Assembly: GCF_001426505.1 (NCBI RefSeq)
Contig: NZ_LMEV01000013.1
Coordinates: 248,001 to 312,000 of the forward strand
Origin: Variovorax sp. Root473
GTDB lineage: Bacteria; Pseudomonadota; Gammaproteobacteria; Burkholderiales; Burkholderiaceae_C
Direction of reading: 5' to 3'
DNA: 64,000 nucleotides
Shown here: positions 7,748 through 15,925 of the stretch, piece after piece
Numbering within the stretch: position 1 is the first letter of the stretch
How the letters are laid out: each line of letters opens with the position of its first letter
The notes under the pieces: generated by a model
What the model saw: only the letters and a program-made list of their open reading frames with translations
Database searches by the model: none
What the model was told of the DNA's origin: nothing
Program-made: the position numbers and the translations under genes

Positions 7748-10712
7748 CCGCGTCGGGCGCCGAGAGGTGCTTGCCCACGATGCCCGCGAGTTCGAACATC
7801 GTCACCTGGTCCTTGCCGAACACCGGCTTGAGCTTGGCGTCGGCGTTGATCGCGCGCTTGTTGGTCGCGTCCTGCAGGTTGTTGGCCTTGATGTAGTCCC
7901 ACAGCTTCTTGATGACCTCGGTGCGCGCCACCGGTTCGGCGCCGATCACCGCGGCCAGCGAGTCGCTGGGCTTGAGGCCCGCGCCCGGCTTGCGCGGCTT
8001 GGCCGCCTTCTTCTCGGCCGGTGCCTTCTTGGCGGCGGGCGTCTTCTTCGCCGCGACCTTCTTGGCCGCCGCGGTCTTGGCGGCCGGCTTGCCGAAGGTC
8101 TTGCGCGGCGGGAACTTGCTGCCGCCTTCGCGCGGTGCGAATTCGAAGGTCACCTTGCCTTCTTCGGCGTTCCACGTGAGGAAGGCCTTGAAGGCGCGGC
8201 GCGTGCGCATCGACACGAACTTGTCGAGCAGGTCGGTCTTGCCGGTGGCCAGCAGCTTTTCCATCTGGTCGCGCTCGACCGGCTGCTGCAGAATGATCTT
8301 GCCGGTCTTGAAGGTGCAGCTGGGGGTCGGCTGCTCGTTCGTCGGCACCGACTTCTCGCAGACGTAGTTGCTGCCGTGATCGAACACCGGCGCGCCGCAC
8401 ACGGGGCACGGACCCACGGTGTCCTGCTGGCTGAAATCGACGATCTCGCCGCTCTCGGCGTTCTTGTCGTCGCCGAAGTCGAACTCCAGCTTCCAGTTCT
8501 TCGCTTCTTCCCCGTCGTACTTGAGGATGATCTCGGCCGTGAAAGGCCAGCCTGCCTTGGAGCGGAAGCCATCGAGCGGGCCGATGTGCTTGTTGGCCAG
8601 CAGCTGTTCGGCCTCGGCCACCTCGAAGGTGCGCCCCGCGGGCGACTTGCCGAACGAGAAGCCGCAGGCGTCCTCGCCCGTGCCGCTCTTGCCGGTGCAG
8701 CCGTAGCGGCGGTAGTTCTCCTTCACCACGCCGCCGCAGTTCGGGCACGGCGTGGCGAGCGTGGCGTAGTCGCCGGGCACGGTGTCGCGGTCGTACTCCT
8801 TGGCCTTCTTGACGATGTGCTCCGTCATCTGGGCGATCTCACGCATGAAGGCGTCGCGGCTCAGGGCGCCCTTCTCCATCTGCGCGAGCTTGTATTCCCA
8901 CTCGCCGGTGAGCTCGGCCTTGGACAGTTCTTCCACGCCCAGGCCGCGCAGCAGCGTCATGAGCTGGAAGGCCTTGGCGGTCGGGATGAGCTCGCGGCCT
9001 TCGCGCAGCATGTACTTCTCGGCGATCAGCCCTTCGATGGTGGCCGCGCGCGTGGCTGGCGTGCCCAGGCCTTTTTCCTGCATGGCCTCGCGCAGTTCGT
9101 CGTCGTCGATGGTCTTGCCGGCGCCTTCCATGGCGCCCAGCAGCGTGGCTTCGGAATAGCGTGCGGGCGGGCGCGTCTTCAGGCCCTTGAGGTCGGCCGA
9201 CTCGTTCTGCACGATCTCGCCCGGCTTCACCGGCACGAGGCGCTTGCCGTCCTTGTCGTCTTCCTTCTCGTCGTCCTGGGCTTCCTTGCCGTAGATGGCG
9301 AGCCAGCCCGGCTTCACCAGCACCTTGCCGTCGGTGCGGAACGGGTACTTCTTGCCGCCCTGCTCCACCGTGCTGATGCGCGTGGTCACCTGGTGCTCGG
9401 CGCTCGGAAAGAACACCGAGAGGAAGCGGCGCACCACGAAGTCATAGAGCTTCTGCTCGGCCTCGCTCAGGCCGCTGGGGGCCTGCAGCGTCGGGATGAT
9501 CGCGAAGTGATCCGACACCTTGGCGTTGTCGAAGATGCGCTTGTTGGGCTTGACGTAGTTGCCGTCGACCGCCTGCTGCGCGAACGGCGCCAGGTGCTTC
9601 ATGCCGCTGCCGGCGAGCATTTCCATGGTCTGCTTGACCACCGGCAGATAGTCTTCCGGCAGCGCGCGCGAATCGGTACGCGGGTAGGTCAGCGCCTTGT
9701 GGCGTTCGTACAGGCTCTGGGCCAGTGCGAGCGTGGTCTTGGCGCTGAAGCCGAAGCGGCCGTTGGCCTCGCGCTGCAGCGAGGTCAGGTCGAACAGCGC
9801 GGGCGAGGCCTGCGTGGTGGGCTTGCTCTCTTCGGTGACCGTGGCGGGCTTGCCGCGCGAGGCGTCGGCGATGGCGCGGGCTTCCTGCTCGGACCACACG
9901 CGGTCGGCGCGCTGCTCGGCATCGGGCTCGCCGTTGGCCAGGAGCGGCGCGTTGGCTTTCTTCCAGTCGGGGTTGAACCACTTGCCCGGGTACTGTCCGG
10001 CCTCGGCCGCGAAGCTGCCGTGGATTTCCCAGTACTCGCGCGAGACGAACTTGCGGATCTGCTCCTCGCGCTCCACGACGACCGACAGCGTCGGTGTCTG
10101 CACGCGGCCCACGGTCGTGAGGAAGAAGCCGCCGTCGCGCGAATTGAACGCGGTCATCGCGCGCGTGCCGTTGATGCCCACCAGCCAGTCGGCCTCCGAG
10201 CGCGAACGCGCGGCGTCGGCCAGGCCCTGCATCTGCTTTTCGGTGCGCAGCGCATCGAAGCCGTCGCGGATCGCCTGCGGCGTCATCGACTGCAGCCACA
10301 GCCGCTTCACCGGCTTGCCCAGCGGGCTCTTGCCGCCGGCGTACTGCTCGATGAGGCGGAAGATCAGTTCGCCCTCGCGGCCCGCGTCGCAGGCGTTGAT
10401 GAGCTGCGTCACGTCCTTGCGCTTGGCCTGCTTGACCACGGCGTTCAGGCGCGTCTTGGTCTTGTCGACCGGCTTGAGGTCGAAGTGCGGCGGGATCACC
10501 GGCAGGTTGGCGAAGCTCCACTTGCCGCGCTTGACGTCGAATTCCTCCGGGGCCTGGATCTCGACCAGGTGGCCCACGGCGCTGGTCACGACGTAGGTGT
10601 CGTTCTCGAAATGCTCGTCATGTTTGTCGAACTTGCCGGCCACCGGCGTGAGGGCCCGGACGATGTCCTGGGCCACCGACGGCTTTTCTGCGATTACCAA
10701 AGTTTTTGTCAT
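7743..10712 (-). CDS. topB: DNA topoisomerase III with C-terminal SWIB domain
   Basis: A 989-residue type IA topoisomerase, which passes single DNA strands through a transient break and acts in decatenation. The Toprim domain starts at the N-terminus (MTKTLVIAEKPSVAQDIVRA), with the metal motif NACDAGREGELIFRLIEQY. The active-site tyrosine is Tyr343 in LTYPRTDSRALPEDY. Two Cys-rich zinc modules follow (CPNCGGVVKENYRRYGC; CPVCGAPVF...). An AAKK/PAEKK-rich linker leads to about 77 final residues (SLAAVIGAEPVARTEVIKKL ... FELAGIVGKHL) that match a SWIB/MDM2 fold, absent from E. coli TopB. The ATG at 10712 begins the Toprim strand directly. Divergent from the SET gene. Confidence 0.95.
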   Translation of the reverse strand: MTKTLVIAEKPSVAQDIVRALTPVAGKFDKHDEHFENDTYVVTSAVGHLVEIQAPEEFDVKRGKWSFANLPVIPPHFDLKPVDKTKTRLNAVVKQAKRKDVTQLINACDAGREGELIFRLIEQYAGGKSPLGKPVKRLWLQSMTPQAIRDGFDALRTEKQMQGLADAARSRSEADWLVGINGTRAMTAFNSRDGGFFLTTVGRVQTPTLSVVVEREEQIRKFVSREYWEIHGSFAAEAGQYPGKWFNPDWKKANAPLLANGEPDAEQRADRVWSEQEARAIADASRGKPATVTEESKPTTQASPALFDLTSLQREANGRFGFSAKTTLALAQSLYERHKALTYPRTDSRALPEDYLPVVKQTMEMLAGSGMKHLAPFAQQAVDGNYVKPNKRIFDNAKVSDHFAIIPTLQAPSGLSEAEQKLYDFVVRRFLSVFFPSAEHQVTTRISTVEQGGKKYPFRTDGKVLVKPGWLAIYGKEAQDDEKEDDKDGKRLVPVKPGEIVQNESADLKGLKTRPPARYSEATLLGAMEGAGKTIDDDELREAMQEKGLGTPATRAATIEGLIAEKYMLREGRELIPTAKAFQLMTLLRGLGVEELSKAELTGEWEYKLAQMEKGALSRDAFMREIAQMTEHIVKKAKEYDRDTVPGDYATLATPCPNCGGVVKENYRRYGCTGKSGTGEDACGFSFGKSPAGRTFEVAEAEQLLANKHIGPLDGFRSKAGWPFTAEIILKYDGEEAKNWKLEFDFGDDKNAESGEIVDFSQQDTVGPCPVCGAPVFDHGSNYVCEKSVPTNEQPTPSCTFKTGKIILQQPVERDQMEKLLATGKTDLLDKFVSMRTRRAFKAFLTWNAEEGKVTFEFAPREGGSKFPPRKTFGKPAAKTAAAKKVAAKKTPAAKKAPAEKKAAKPRKPGAGLKPSDSLAAVIGAEPVARTEVIKKLWDYIKANNLQDATNKRAINADAKLKPVFGKDQVTMFELAGIVGKHLSAPDAA

Positions 10713-10741
10713 CTGAGGGCTCTCTATACTCTGCGGCTTCC

Positions 10742-10776
10742 CGCGTGCACACGCGCGCACACGCATGTGTGCATAT
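10742..10776. other. 35-base alternating purine-pyrimidine tract (possible Z-DNA)
   Basis: From 10742 to 10776 every base alternates pyrimidine and purine without a break, mostly CG, CA and TG steps, the class of sequence that flips to Z-DNA under negative supercoiling. It fills much of the 85-base gap between the divergent topoisomerase III and SET-domain genes. The alternation is seen directly; any role is inference. Confidence 0.7.
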
Positions 10777-10797
10777 TCAACCTAACAGACTTCGGCG

Positions 10798-11460
10798 ATG
10801 CCTTCCAAATCCCCACGCTCCAGCGGTCGTCGCATCCAGACGCGCCGCTCCACCGTCCACGGCAACGGCGTGTTCGCCGTGCAGGACCTGGCGGAAGGCG
10901 AAACGCTGATCGAATACAAGGGCCAGGTCATCAGCTGGAAGGAGGCGCTGCGCCGCCATCCGCACGACCCTTCGCAGCCCAATCACACCTTCTACTTCCA
11001 CATCGACGACGGTCGTGTGATCGACGGGAATGTCGAAGGCAACGCCGCGCGCTGGATCAATCACTCGTGCGAGCCGAACTGCGAGGCCGACGAAGTCAAT
11101 GGGCGCGTTTATATCAAGGCCCTGAGAAACATCGCCGCCGGTGAGGAACTCAACTACGACTACGGCCTGGTCATCGACGAGCCCTACACCGAGAAGCTGC
11201 TGTCCGAGTTTCCGTGCTGGTGCGGCTCCGAGCAGTGCCGCGGCACGCTGCTGACGCCGAAGGACGAGGACGAAGAAAAGGACAAGAAGAAAAAGAAGAA
11301 GGCCAAAAAGAAGGCCGAGAAGAAGAAGGCCGAGGCCAAGGACGCGAAGAAGGCCGACAAGAAAGCCGAGAAGAAAAAAGCGGACAAGAAGGCCGACAGG
11401 AAAAAGGCCGAGGGCAAGAAGAAGTCCCGCGACGACGCCCCGTCCGCCGCCGGAGACTGA
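10798..11460 (+). CDS. SET domain protein-lysine N-methyltransferase with lysine-rich tail
   Basis: A 220-residue protein. Residues 1 to about 150 form a SET domain: RRSTVHGNGVFAVQDLAEGE (SET-N), DGRVIDGNVEGNAARWINHS followed by CEPNCEAD (the NHS/CEPNC AdoMet and pseudoknot motif), AAGEELNYDYGLV, and a post-SET CWCGSEQCRGTLL with three cysteines. Residues 155-215 are almost pure Lys/Ala/Glu/Asp repeats (KKAEKKKAEAKDAKKADKKA), resembling histone H1 or bacterial histone-like tails. It should methylate protein lysines; the target is unknown, and its own tail or nucleoid proteins are plausible. birA follows after two bases. Confidence 0.92.
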   Translation: MPSKSPRSSGRRIQTRRSTVHGNGVFAVQDLAEGETLIEYKGQVISWKEALRRHPHDPSQPNHTFYFHIDDGRVIDGNVEGNAARWINHSCEPNCEADEVNGRVYIKALRNIAAGEELNYDYGLVIDEPYTEKLLSEFPCWCGSEQCRGTLLTPKDEDEEKDKKKKKKAKKKAEKKKAEAKDAKKADKKAEKKKADKKADRKKAEGKKKSRDDAPSAAGD

Positions 11461-11462
11461 CG

Positions 11463-12275
11463 ATGGGCACGCCGGCCTCCGCCTGGTTCGAAGACCGGAT
11501 CGCCGCGGCGGTTGCGCCGCTGCTGCCCGGCTTCGCGGTCGAGGCCGTGGCCGAAATCGACTCCACCAACACCGAGCTGATGCGCCGCGCGCGCGCCGGT
11601 CGCACCGACCCCGTGCTGCTCGTGGCCGAGCGCCAGACGGCCGGGCGCGGTCGCCTCGGCCGCCCGTGGCAGAGCGCGCAGCAACCCGAGGCGCCCGCCT
11701 CCCTCACCTTCTCGCTCGGCATGCCACTGACGCCGGCCGACTGGTCGGGCCTGTCGCTGGCCGTGGGCGTGAGCGTGGCCGAAAGCCTCGACCCGACGGG
11801 CGCGCACCAGGTCGGCCTCAAGTGGCCGAACGACATCTGGGTGAACGACCGCAAGCTGGTCGGCATCCTCATCGAAACGGCCATGCCGCAGACCGCCCGG
11901 CCCGATGCCGCGCGCTACCTCGTGGTCGGCATCGGCATCAACATCGGCCCGCGCGAAGGCGACGGCATGCGCACGCCGCCCGCCTGGCTGCGTCAGTGGC
12001 AGCCCGACGCGTCCGCGCCCGAGGTGCTGCAGGCGTTGGCCGAGCCGCTGGTGCGCAGCGTGCTCGCCTTCGAGGCGCAGGGCTTCGCGCCCTTTGCCGA
12101 ACGCTTTGCCGCGCGCGACGTGCTGCGCGGGCGCGAGGTGACGCTCAGCGACGGCACCGCCGGCCTGTGCGAAGGCGTGGCCTGGGGCGGCGAGCTGCAG
12201 GTGCGCACCGACGCCGGCCTGCAACTGATCTCGAGCGACGAGGTGAGCGTGCGCCCGCGCGGCATGTCTTTCTGA
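11463..12275 (+). CDS. birA: Biotin--[acetyl-CoA-carboxylase] ligase
   Basis: A 270-residue biotin-protein ligase that activates biotin as biotinyl-AMP and attaches it to the biotin carboxyl carrier protein. Catalytic motifs are present: EIDSTNTELMRRA, the biotinyl-AMP loop ERQTAGRGRLGRPWQS, GLKWPNDIWVNDRKLVGILI and VVGIGINIGPRE. The N-terminal helix-turn-helix found in E. coli BirA is missing, so this is the short, monofunctional form without operator binding. ATG 11463 lies two bases after the SET-gene stop, consistent with one transcript. Confidence 0.94.
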   Translation: MGTPASAWFEDRIAAAVAPLLPGFAVEAVAEIDSTNTELMRRARAGRTDPVLLVAERQTAGRGRLGRPWQSAQQPEAPASLTFSLGMPLTPADWSGLSLAVGVSVAESLDPTGAHQVGLKWPNDIWVNDRKLVGILIETAMPQTARPDAARYLVVGIGINIGPREGDGMRTPPAWLRQWQPDASAPEVLQALAEPLVRSVLAFEAQGFAPFAERFAARDVLRGREVTLSDGTAGLCEGVAWGGELQVRTDAGLQLISSDEVSVRPRGMSF

Positions 12276-12283
12276 GCGAGGGC

Positions 12284-12472
12284 ATGAAGCTGCGCCTGTT
12301 CCTCATCGCCCTGCTCGCGGCCAACGCGGGCTACTGGCTGTGGACGCGCGGCGACCTGGCCGGCTTCGGACTCGCGCCCGCTTCGTTCGACGAGCGCGAG
12401 CCGCAGCGCATGGCGCGGCAGATCCACCCCGAGTGGGTGCAGATTCGCAAGGAAGCCAAGCCCGCGCCCTGA
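12284..12472 (+). CDS. Small single-span membrane protein downstream of birA
   Basis: A 62-residue protein beginning MKLRLFLIALLAANAGYWLW, an uncleaved signal anchor or membrane span, followed by a short polar segment (EPQRMARQIHPEWVQIRKEA). The start is eight bases after the birA stop, so it probably shares the birA transcript. The segment resembles the N-terminus of SPOR-type envelope proteins often found next to biotin ligase genes in this family, but no SPOR domain is present. Function unknown. Confidence 0.7.
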   Translation: MKLRLFLIALLAANAGYWLWTRGDLAGFGLAPASFDEREPQRMARQIHPEWVQIRKEAKPAP

Positions 12473-12477
12473 TCCGG

Positions 12478-12630
12478 TCAGGCGACCGCAGCGCGCGCGA
12501 ACATGCGCCGAGCATTTGCAGCACCGTGGCTTGCATGGAGCAGGTCGGCACCGAAGTCGAACATGTCCGACACGTCGGTGGCGGTGCGGATTTCCAGGAA
12601 GCGCTGGCGCAGCGTGTCGAGCGGGTTCAT
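12478..12630 (-). CDS. Small protein translationally coupled to a sensor kinase
   Basis: Fifty residues, MNPLDTLRQRFLEIRTATDV then SDMFDFGADLLHASHGAANA and RRMFARAAVA. Its ATG overlaps the TGA of the kinase gene (ATGA at 12627-12630), an arrangement that supports translation of a real peptide. It is amphipathic and has no signal peptide or membrane span. No family is recognised. It converges with the small membrane-protein gene, five bases between stops. It could also be noncoding 3' sequence. Confidence 0.45.
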   Translation of the reverse strand: MNPLDTLRQRFLEIRTATDVSDMFDFGADLLHASHGAANARRMFARAAVA

Positions 12631-14099
12631 TCCGAAGGGGCCTCCTCGAAGCGCACGGTGAAGAGCGCGCCCGGCGGATGCTTGCCGGGGTGCGCGTCTT
12701 CCAGCTTGACCTGCGCGCGGTGCTGGTTGGCGATTTCTCGCACGATCGGCAGGCCCAGCCCGGAGCCGTCCGCCTCGTTGCCGAGCACGCGGTAGAAGGG
12801 CTCGAAGACGAGCTCGCGGTCGGCCTCGGCGATGCCCGGGCCGTTGTCCTCCACCTGCACCAGCTGCACGTGGCCGAAGGGGTCGGCCAGCACGCGCGCG
12901 GTGATCACGCCGGGCCGCTCGGGCGTCGAGGGCGTGTAGTTGAGCGCGTTGTCGACCAGGTTGCGCACCAGCTCTTTCAGCAGCGTCGGGTTGCCCTCGA
13001 CCATCACGCCGGGCGCGCCGGCCTGGGCGCCGTCGTAGCCCAGGTCGATGCGCTTCTCGATCGCGCGCGGCACGGCCTCGCGCACCACCTCGATGGTCAG
13101 CCGCGCGAGGTCGCAGGGCTGGCAGTGCGTCATGGCGCTGGTGCCTTCGGCGCGCGCCAGCGACAGCAGCTGATTCACGGTGTGCGTCGCGCGCACGCTG
13201 GCGCGGCCGATCTGCTTGAGCGACTGCTTCAGCTCGTCGGCGTTGGCGCCTTCGCGCTGCGCCAGGTCGGCCTGCATGCGCAGGCCCGCGAGGGGCGTCT
13301 TGAGCTGGTGAGCCGCGTCGGCCAGGAAGCGCTTCTGCGTGAAGATGGAATCGTTGAGCTTGTCGAGCAGCTCGTTCACCGACGACACCAGTGGTACCAC
13401 CTCCAGCGGCACCGAGGATTCGTCGAGCGGGCTCAGGTCGCCGGGCCGGCGCTCGCGGATGCGCGCCTCGACCACCGACAGCGGCTTGATGCCGCGCACC
13501 AGCGCCAGCCAGATCAGCAGCACCGCCAGCGGCAGGATCGCGAACTGCGGCAGCAGCACGCCCTTGATGATCTCGGTGGCGAGCACCGCCTGCTTCTCGC
13601 GTGTCTCGGCCAGCTGCAGCAGCGACGGCGGCACGTCGTCGCTGCCGCTGGGAATCCACAGCGAGGCCACGCGCACTGGCTGGCCGTGCACCGTGCTGTT
13701 GTGCAGCAGCACCACGTTCGTGCCGGGCGGATCGTCCACGTTGGGCTGCGGCAGGTCGCGCTCGCCGTGCAGCAGCGTGCCGTGGCCGTCGAGCAGCTGG
13801 TAGTAGATGTGGCCGGCGTCGTCGGCGCGCAGGATCTCGCGCGCCGACTGCGACAGCACGAAGTGCGTCTGCCCCTCTTTCACCGTGACCAGTTCGGCCA
13901 GCACCTTGACGTTGTGCTCCAGGGCGCGGTCGTAGGGCGCATTGGCGATGCCCTGCGCCACCAGCCAGGTCACGCCGATGCTCACTGGCACGAGCAGCAG
14001 CAGCGGCGTGAGCATCCAGTCGAGGATTTCGCCGAACAGGGAGCGCTGGGCGCGCTGGAAGAGCTTCAAGGGAGTTCCTGGCAAGGCGAAAGAACGCAT
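12627..14099 (-). CDS. Sensor histidine kinase, TctE/QseC-like
   Basis: A 490-residue inner-membrane kinase. An N-terminal membrane span (MLTPLLLLVPVSIGVTWLVA, about residues 29-48), a periplasmic sensor domain, and a second span (LLPQFAILPLAVLLIWLALV) precede HAMP-like sequence. The phospho-acceptor is His264 in DAAHQLKTPLAGL, followed by the N box (LVRNLVDNALNYT), G1 (VEDNGPGIAEAD) and G2 (GSGLGLPIV) of the ATPase domain. It resembles kinases that sense tricarboxylates or related acids. Its partner is probably the response regulator at 15189-15863, which lies upstream on the same strand but is separated by an opposite-strand lipoprotein gene. Confidence 0.92.
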   Translation of the reverse strand: MRSFALPGTPLKLFQRAQRSLFGEILDWMLTPLLLLVPVSIGVTWLVAQGIANAPYDRALEHNVKVLAELVTVKEGQTHFVLSQSAREILRADDAGHIYYQLLDGHGTLLHGERDLPQPNVDDPPGTNVVLLHNSTVHGQPVRVASLWIPSGSDDVPPSLLQLAETREKQAVLATEIIKGVLLPQFAILPLAVLLIWLALVRGIKPLSVVEARIRERRPGDLSPLDESSVPLEVVPLVSSVNELLDKLNDSIFTQKRFLADAAHQLKTPLAGLRMQADLAQREGANADELKQSLKQIGRASVRATHTVNQLLSLARAEGTSAMTHCQPCDLARLTIEVVREAVPRAIEKRIDLGYDGAQAGAPGVMVEGNPTLLKELVRNLVDNALNYTPSTPERPGVITARVLADPFGHVQLVQVEDNGPGIAEADRELVFEPFYRVLGNEADGSGLGLPIVREIANQHRAQVKLEDAHPGKHPPGALFTVRFEEAPSE

Positions 14100-14211
14100 G
14101 AGAGCGTGAACTAATACTGCGATTTGCGGCTGTGTCGTTTCATTGACAAGGTGTGACTGGTTGTAGCCTTGGTGTGCAGTTTCTGCAATTCAAAAACATC
14201 AGGGAGAAATC

Positions 14212-15162
14212 ATGAAGCAAAAGACCGTGGGCGGCTGCCCCAAGCCGCTCTGGATGGCCGCGACCGTGTTGGCCGCCAGCGTGGGCATGACCGCATGCGG
14301 CGGCGGTGGTGGTGGCGGCGGTGGCATGCCGATGCTGCCGATCGCACCGATTCCAGCGCCCGCACCCTCTCCGTCCCCCTCGCCCGCACCGGCCGAGAAT
14401 CGCGATCCTGTGCCGGGCTCCGAGCCGTCGCCTTCGCTGAGCGCGCCGCAGCCCGGTTCCACTGCTGCAGTGGGCAACGACAGCGAAGGCATTTACGCGG
14501 GCGTGCGAGGCATTGCCTTCGTCGGCACCAACGGTTCGTTGGCAGGCAGCTTCCTCGGGGGCACGATGTGGGGTTCGCTGAAGGTCACGGGGCTCGACTG
14601 GTCGTTCAACCCGGACACCGAGTTGTATGTTCCGCCCAACGCATATCCGGTGACGGGCTCGGGCACCTTCACGCCGAAGAAGTCGGTGGATGGCACCTAC
14701 GCCTACGACAACCGCACGCCGTCCGATGTCGGCCCGCTGGCCTACACGATCGAGAACGCGCTGGCGGTGTCGCAGGCGAGCATGGCCGGCACGTGGTCCA
14801 ACACCGACAGCAGCCCGAGCCTGGGCGTGACGGTGCAGGTCGATGGCCAGGGCGTGTTCACCGGCAGCACGAGCGGCGTGCAGATCGGCCAGTGCACGCT
14901 CTCGGGCACCGTCGCCCTGGCGCAGCCCGGCTCGGCCAAGAACATGTACAGCCTCACGCTGAAGGCCGTGAATGCCGCCACGGCCAGCACCAACGACTGC
15001 AAGCTCACCCCTGCCGCCACCGGCAGCTATGCCGGGCCGGCCATCATCGGGCTGGTGCCGGCGGGCGTGTACGACAGCAACGGCTACTTCCGCAGCCTCA
15101 TGTTCCTGATCCGTTCGAACACCGGCGCCACGCTGCTCGTCAATCTGCGCAAGCAGCCCTGA
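14212..15162 (+). CDS. Predicted lipoprotein with poly-glycine linker, unknown function
   Basis: A 316-residue protein. The signal peptide ends in the lipobox MTAC at about residues 26-29, followed at once by nine glycines and then a Pro/Ala/Ser-rich stretch, giving a flexible stalk. The rest is a beta-rich domain with repeated Gly/Ser/Thr strands (GSLKVTGLDWSFNPDTELYV, LGVTVQVDGQGVFTGSTSGV, LLVNLRKQP). Two cysteines (near QCTLSG and DCKLTP) could pair. A purine-rich ribosome site (GGGAG) precedes the ATG. It lies on the opposite strand between a response regulator and its kinase, so it may have been inserted there or be regulated by them. Confidence 0.8.
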   Translation: MKQKTVGGCPKPLWMAATVLAASVGMTACGGGGGGGGGMPMLPIAPIPAPAPSPSPSPAPAENRDPVPGSEPSPSLSAPQPGSTAAVGNDSEGIYAGVRGIAFVGTNGSLAGSFLGGTMWGSLKVTGLDWSFNPDTELYVPPNAYPVTGSGTFTPKKSVDGTYAYDNRTPSDVGPLAYTIENALAVSQASMAGTWSNTDSSPSLGVTVQVDGQGVFTGSTSGVQIGQCTLSGTVALAQPGSAKNMYSLTLKAVNAATASTNDCKLTPAATGSYAGPAIIGLVPAGVYDSNGYFRSLMFLIRSNTGATLLVNLRKQP

Positions 15163-15188
15163 CGGCATTGAGCGCGGGCGGGGCACGC

Positions 15189-15863
15189 TCAACCGGGAAT
15201 CTTCTCGAGGCAGTAGCCCAGCCCGCGCACCGTCGCGATGCGCACCGGGCCCTTCTCGATCTTCTTGCGCAGGCGGTGGATGTAGACCTCAATGGCGTTG
15301 ATGCTCACCTCTTCGCCCCATTCGCACAGCCGGTCCACCAGCTGGTCCTTGCTGACCAGCCGGCCGGCGCGCTGCAGCAGCACTTCGAGCAGGCCCAGTT
15401 CGCGCGCCGACAGCTCGATCATCTTGCCGTCGATGGTCGCCACGCGGCCGGCCTGGTCGTAGACCAGCGGGCCGTGGCGGATCGCGTTGCTGGTGGCACC
15501 CATGCCGCGCCGCGTGAGGGCGCGCACGCGCGCCTCGAGCTCCTGCAGGCTGAAGGGCTTGGCCATGTAGTCGTCGGCGCCGTGGTCCAGGCCCTTGACG
15601 CGCTCTTCCACGCTGTCGGCCGCCGTGAGCACCAGCACCGGCAGCTGCGAGCCGCGTGCGCGCAGGCGCTTGAGGATCTCGATGCCGTGCAGGCTGGGCA
15701 GCCCGAGGTCGAGGATCAGCAGGTCGAACTCGCTGTGGGTCATGAGCGCGGTGTCGGCCTGCGAGCCGTTGGCCACATGATCGACCGCCGCGCCCGAGGT
15801 GCGCAGGCTGCGCAGCAGGGCATCGGCCAGCACCTGGTCGTCTTCGGCAATCAGTATTCGCAT
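15189..15863 (-). CDS. OmpR-family response regulator
   Basis: A 224-residue two-component regulator. The receiver domain has the acidic pair EDD at residues 7-9, phospho-acceptor Asp52 in LLILDLGLPSLHG, Thr/Lys in VLTAAD and YMAKPFSLQELEARVRAL. The C-terminal winged helix has ELSARELGLLEVLLQRAGRL, AIEVYIHRLRKKIEKG and TVRGLGYCLEK. It resembles QseB/TctD. The kinase that probably phosphorylates it is at 12627-14099. A short gap with an opposite-strand lipoprotein gene separates the two, so the kinase must be reached by long transcription or its own promoter. Confidence 0.94.
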   Translation of the reverse strand: MRILIAEDDQVLADALLRSLRTSGAAVDHVANGSQADTALMTHSEFDLLILDLGLPSLHGIEILKRLRARGSQLPVLVLTAADSVEERVKGLDHGADDYMAKPFSLQELEARVRALTRRGMGATSNAIRHGPLVYDQAGRVATIDGKMIELSARELGLLEVLLQRAGRLVSKDQLVDRLCEWGEEVSINAIEVYIHRLRKKIEKGPVRIATVRGLGYCLEKIPG

Positions 15864-15925
15864 GAGCCACCTCCGGCGGATTCAGGCGCCATGCCGGCGC
15901 TGTTCACATTTGTCTCAACGCGAGT

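Noticed and set aside
7740..11144. A very long open frame on the + strand across topB
   Set aside because: It is the antisense shadow of topoisomerase III: low-complexity Arg/Leu/Val/Gly/His composition, no domain, no ribosome site. High GC removes stops from the opposite strand.
14143..14168. Sigma-70 promoter for the lipoprotein gene (TTGACA at 14143-14148)
   Set aside because: The -35 hexamer is perfect but no acceptable -10 lies 16-18 bases downstream.
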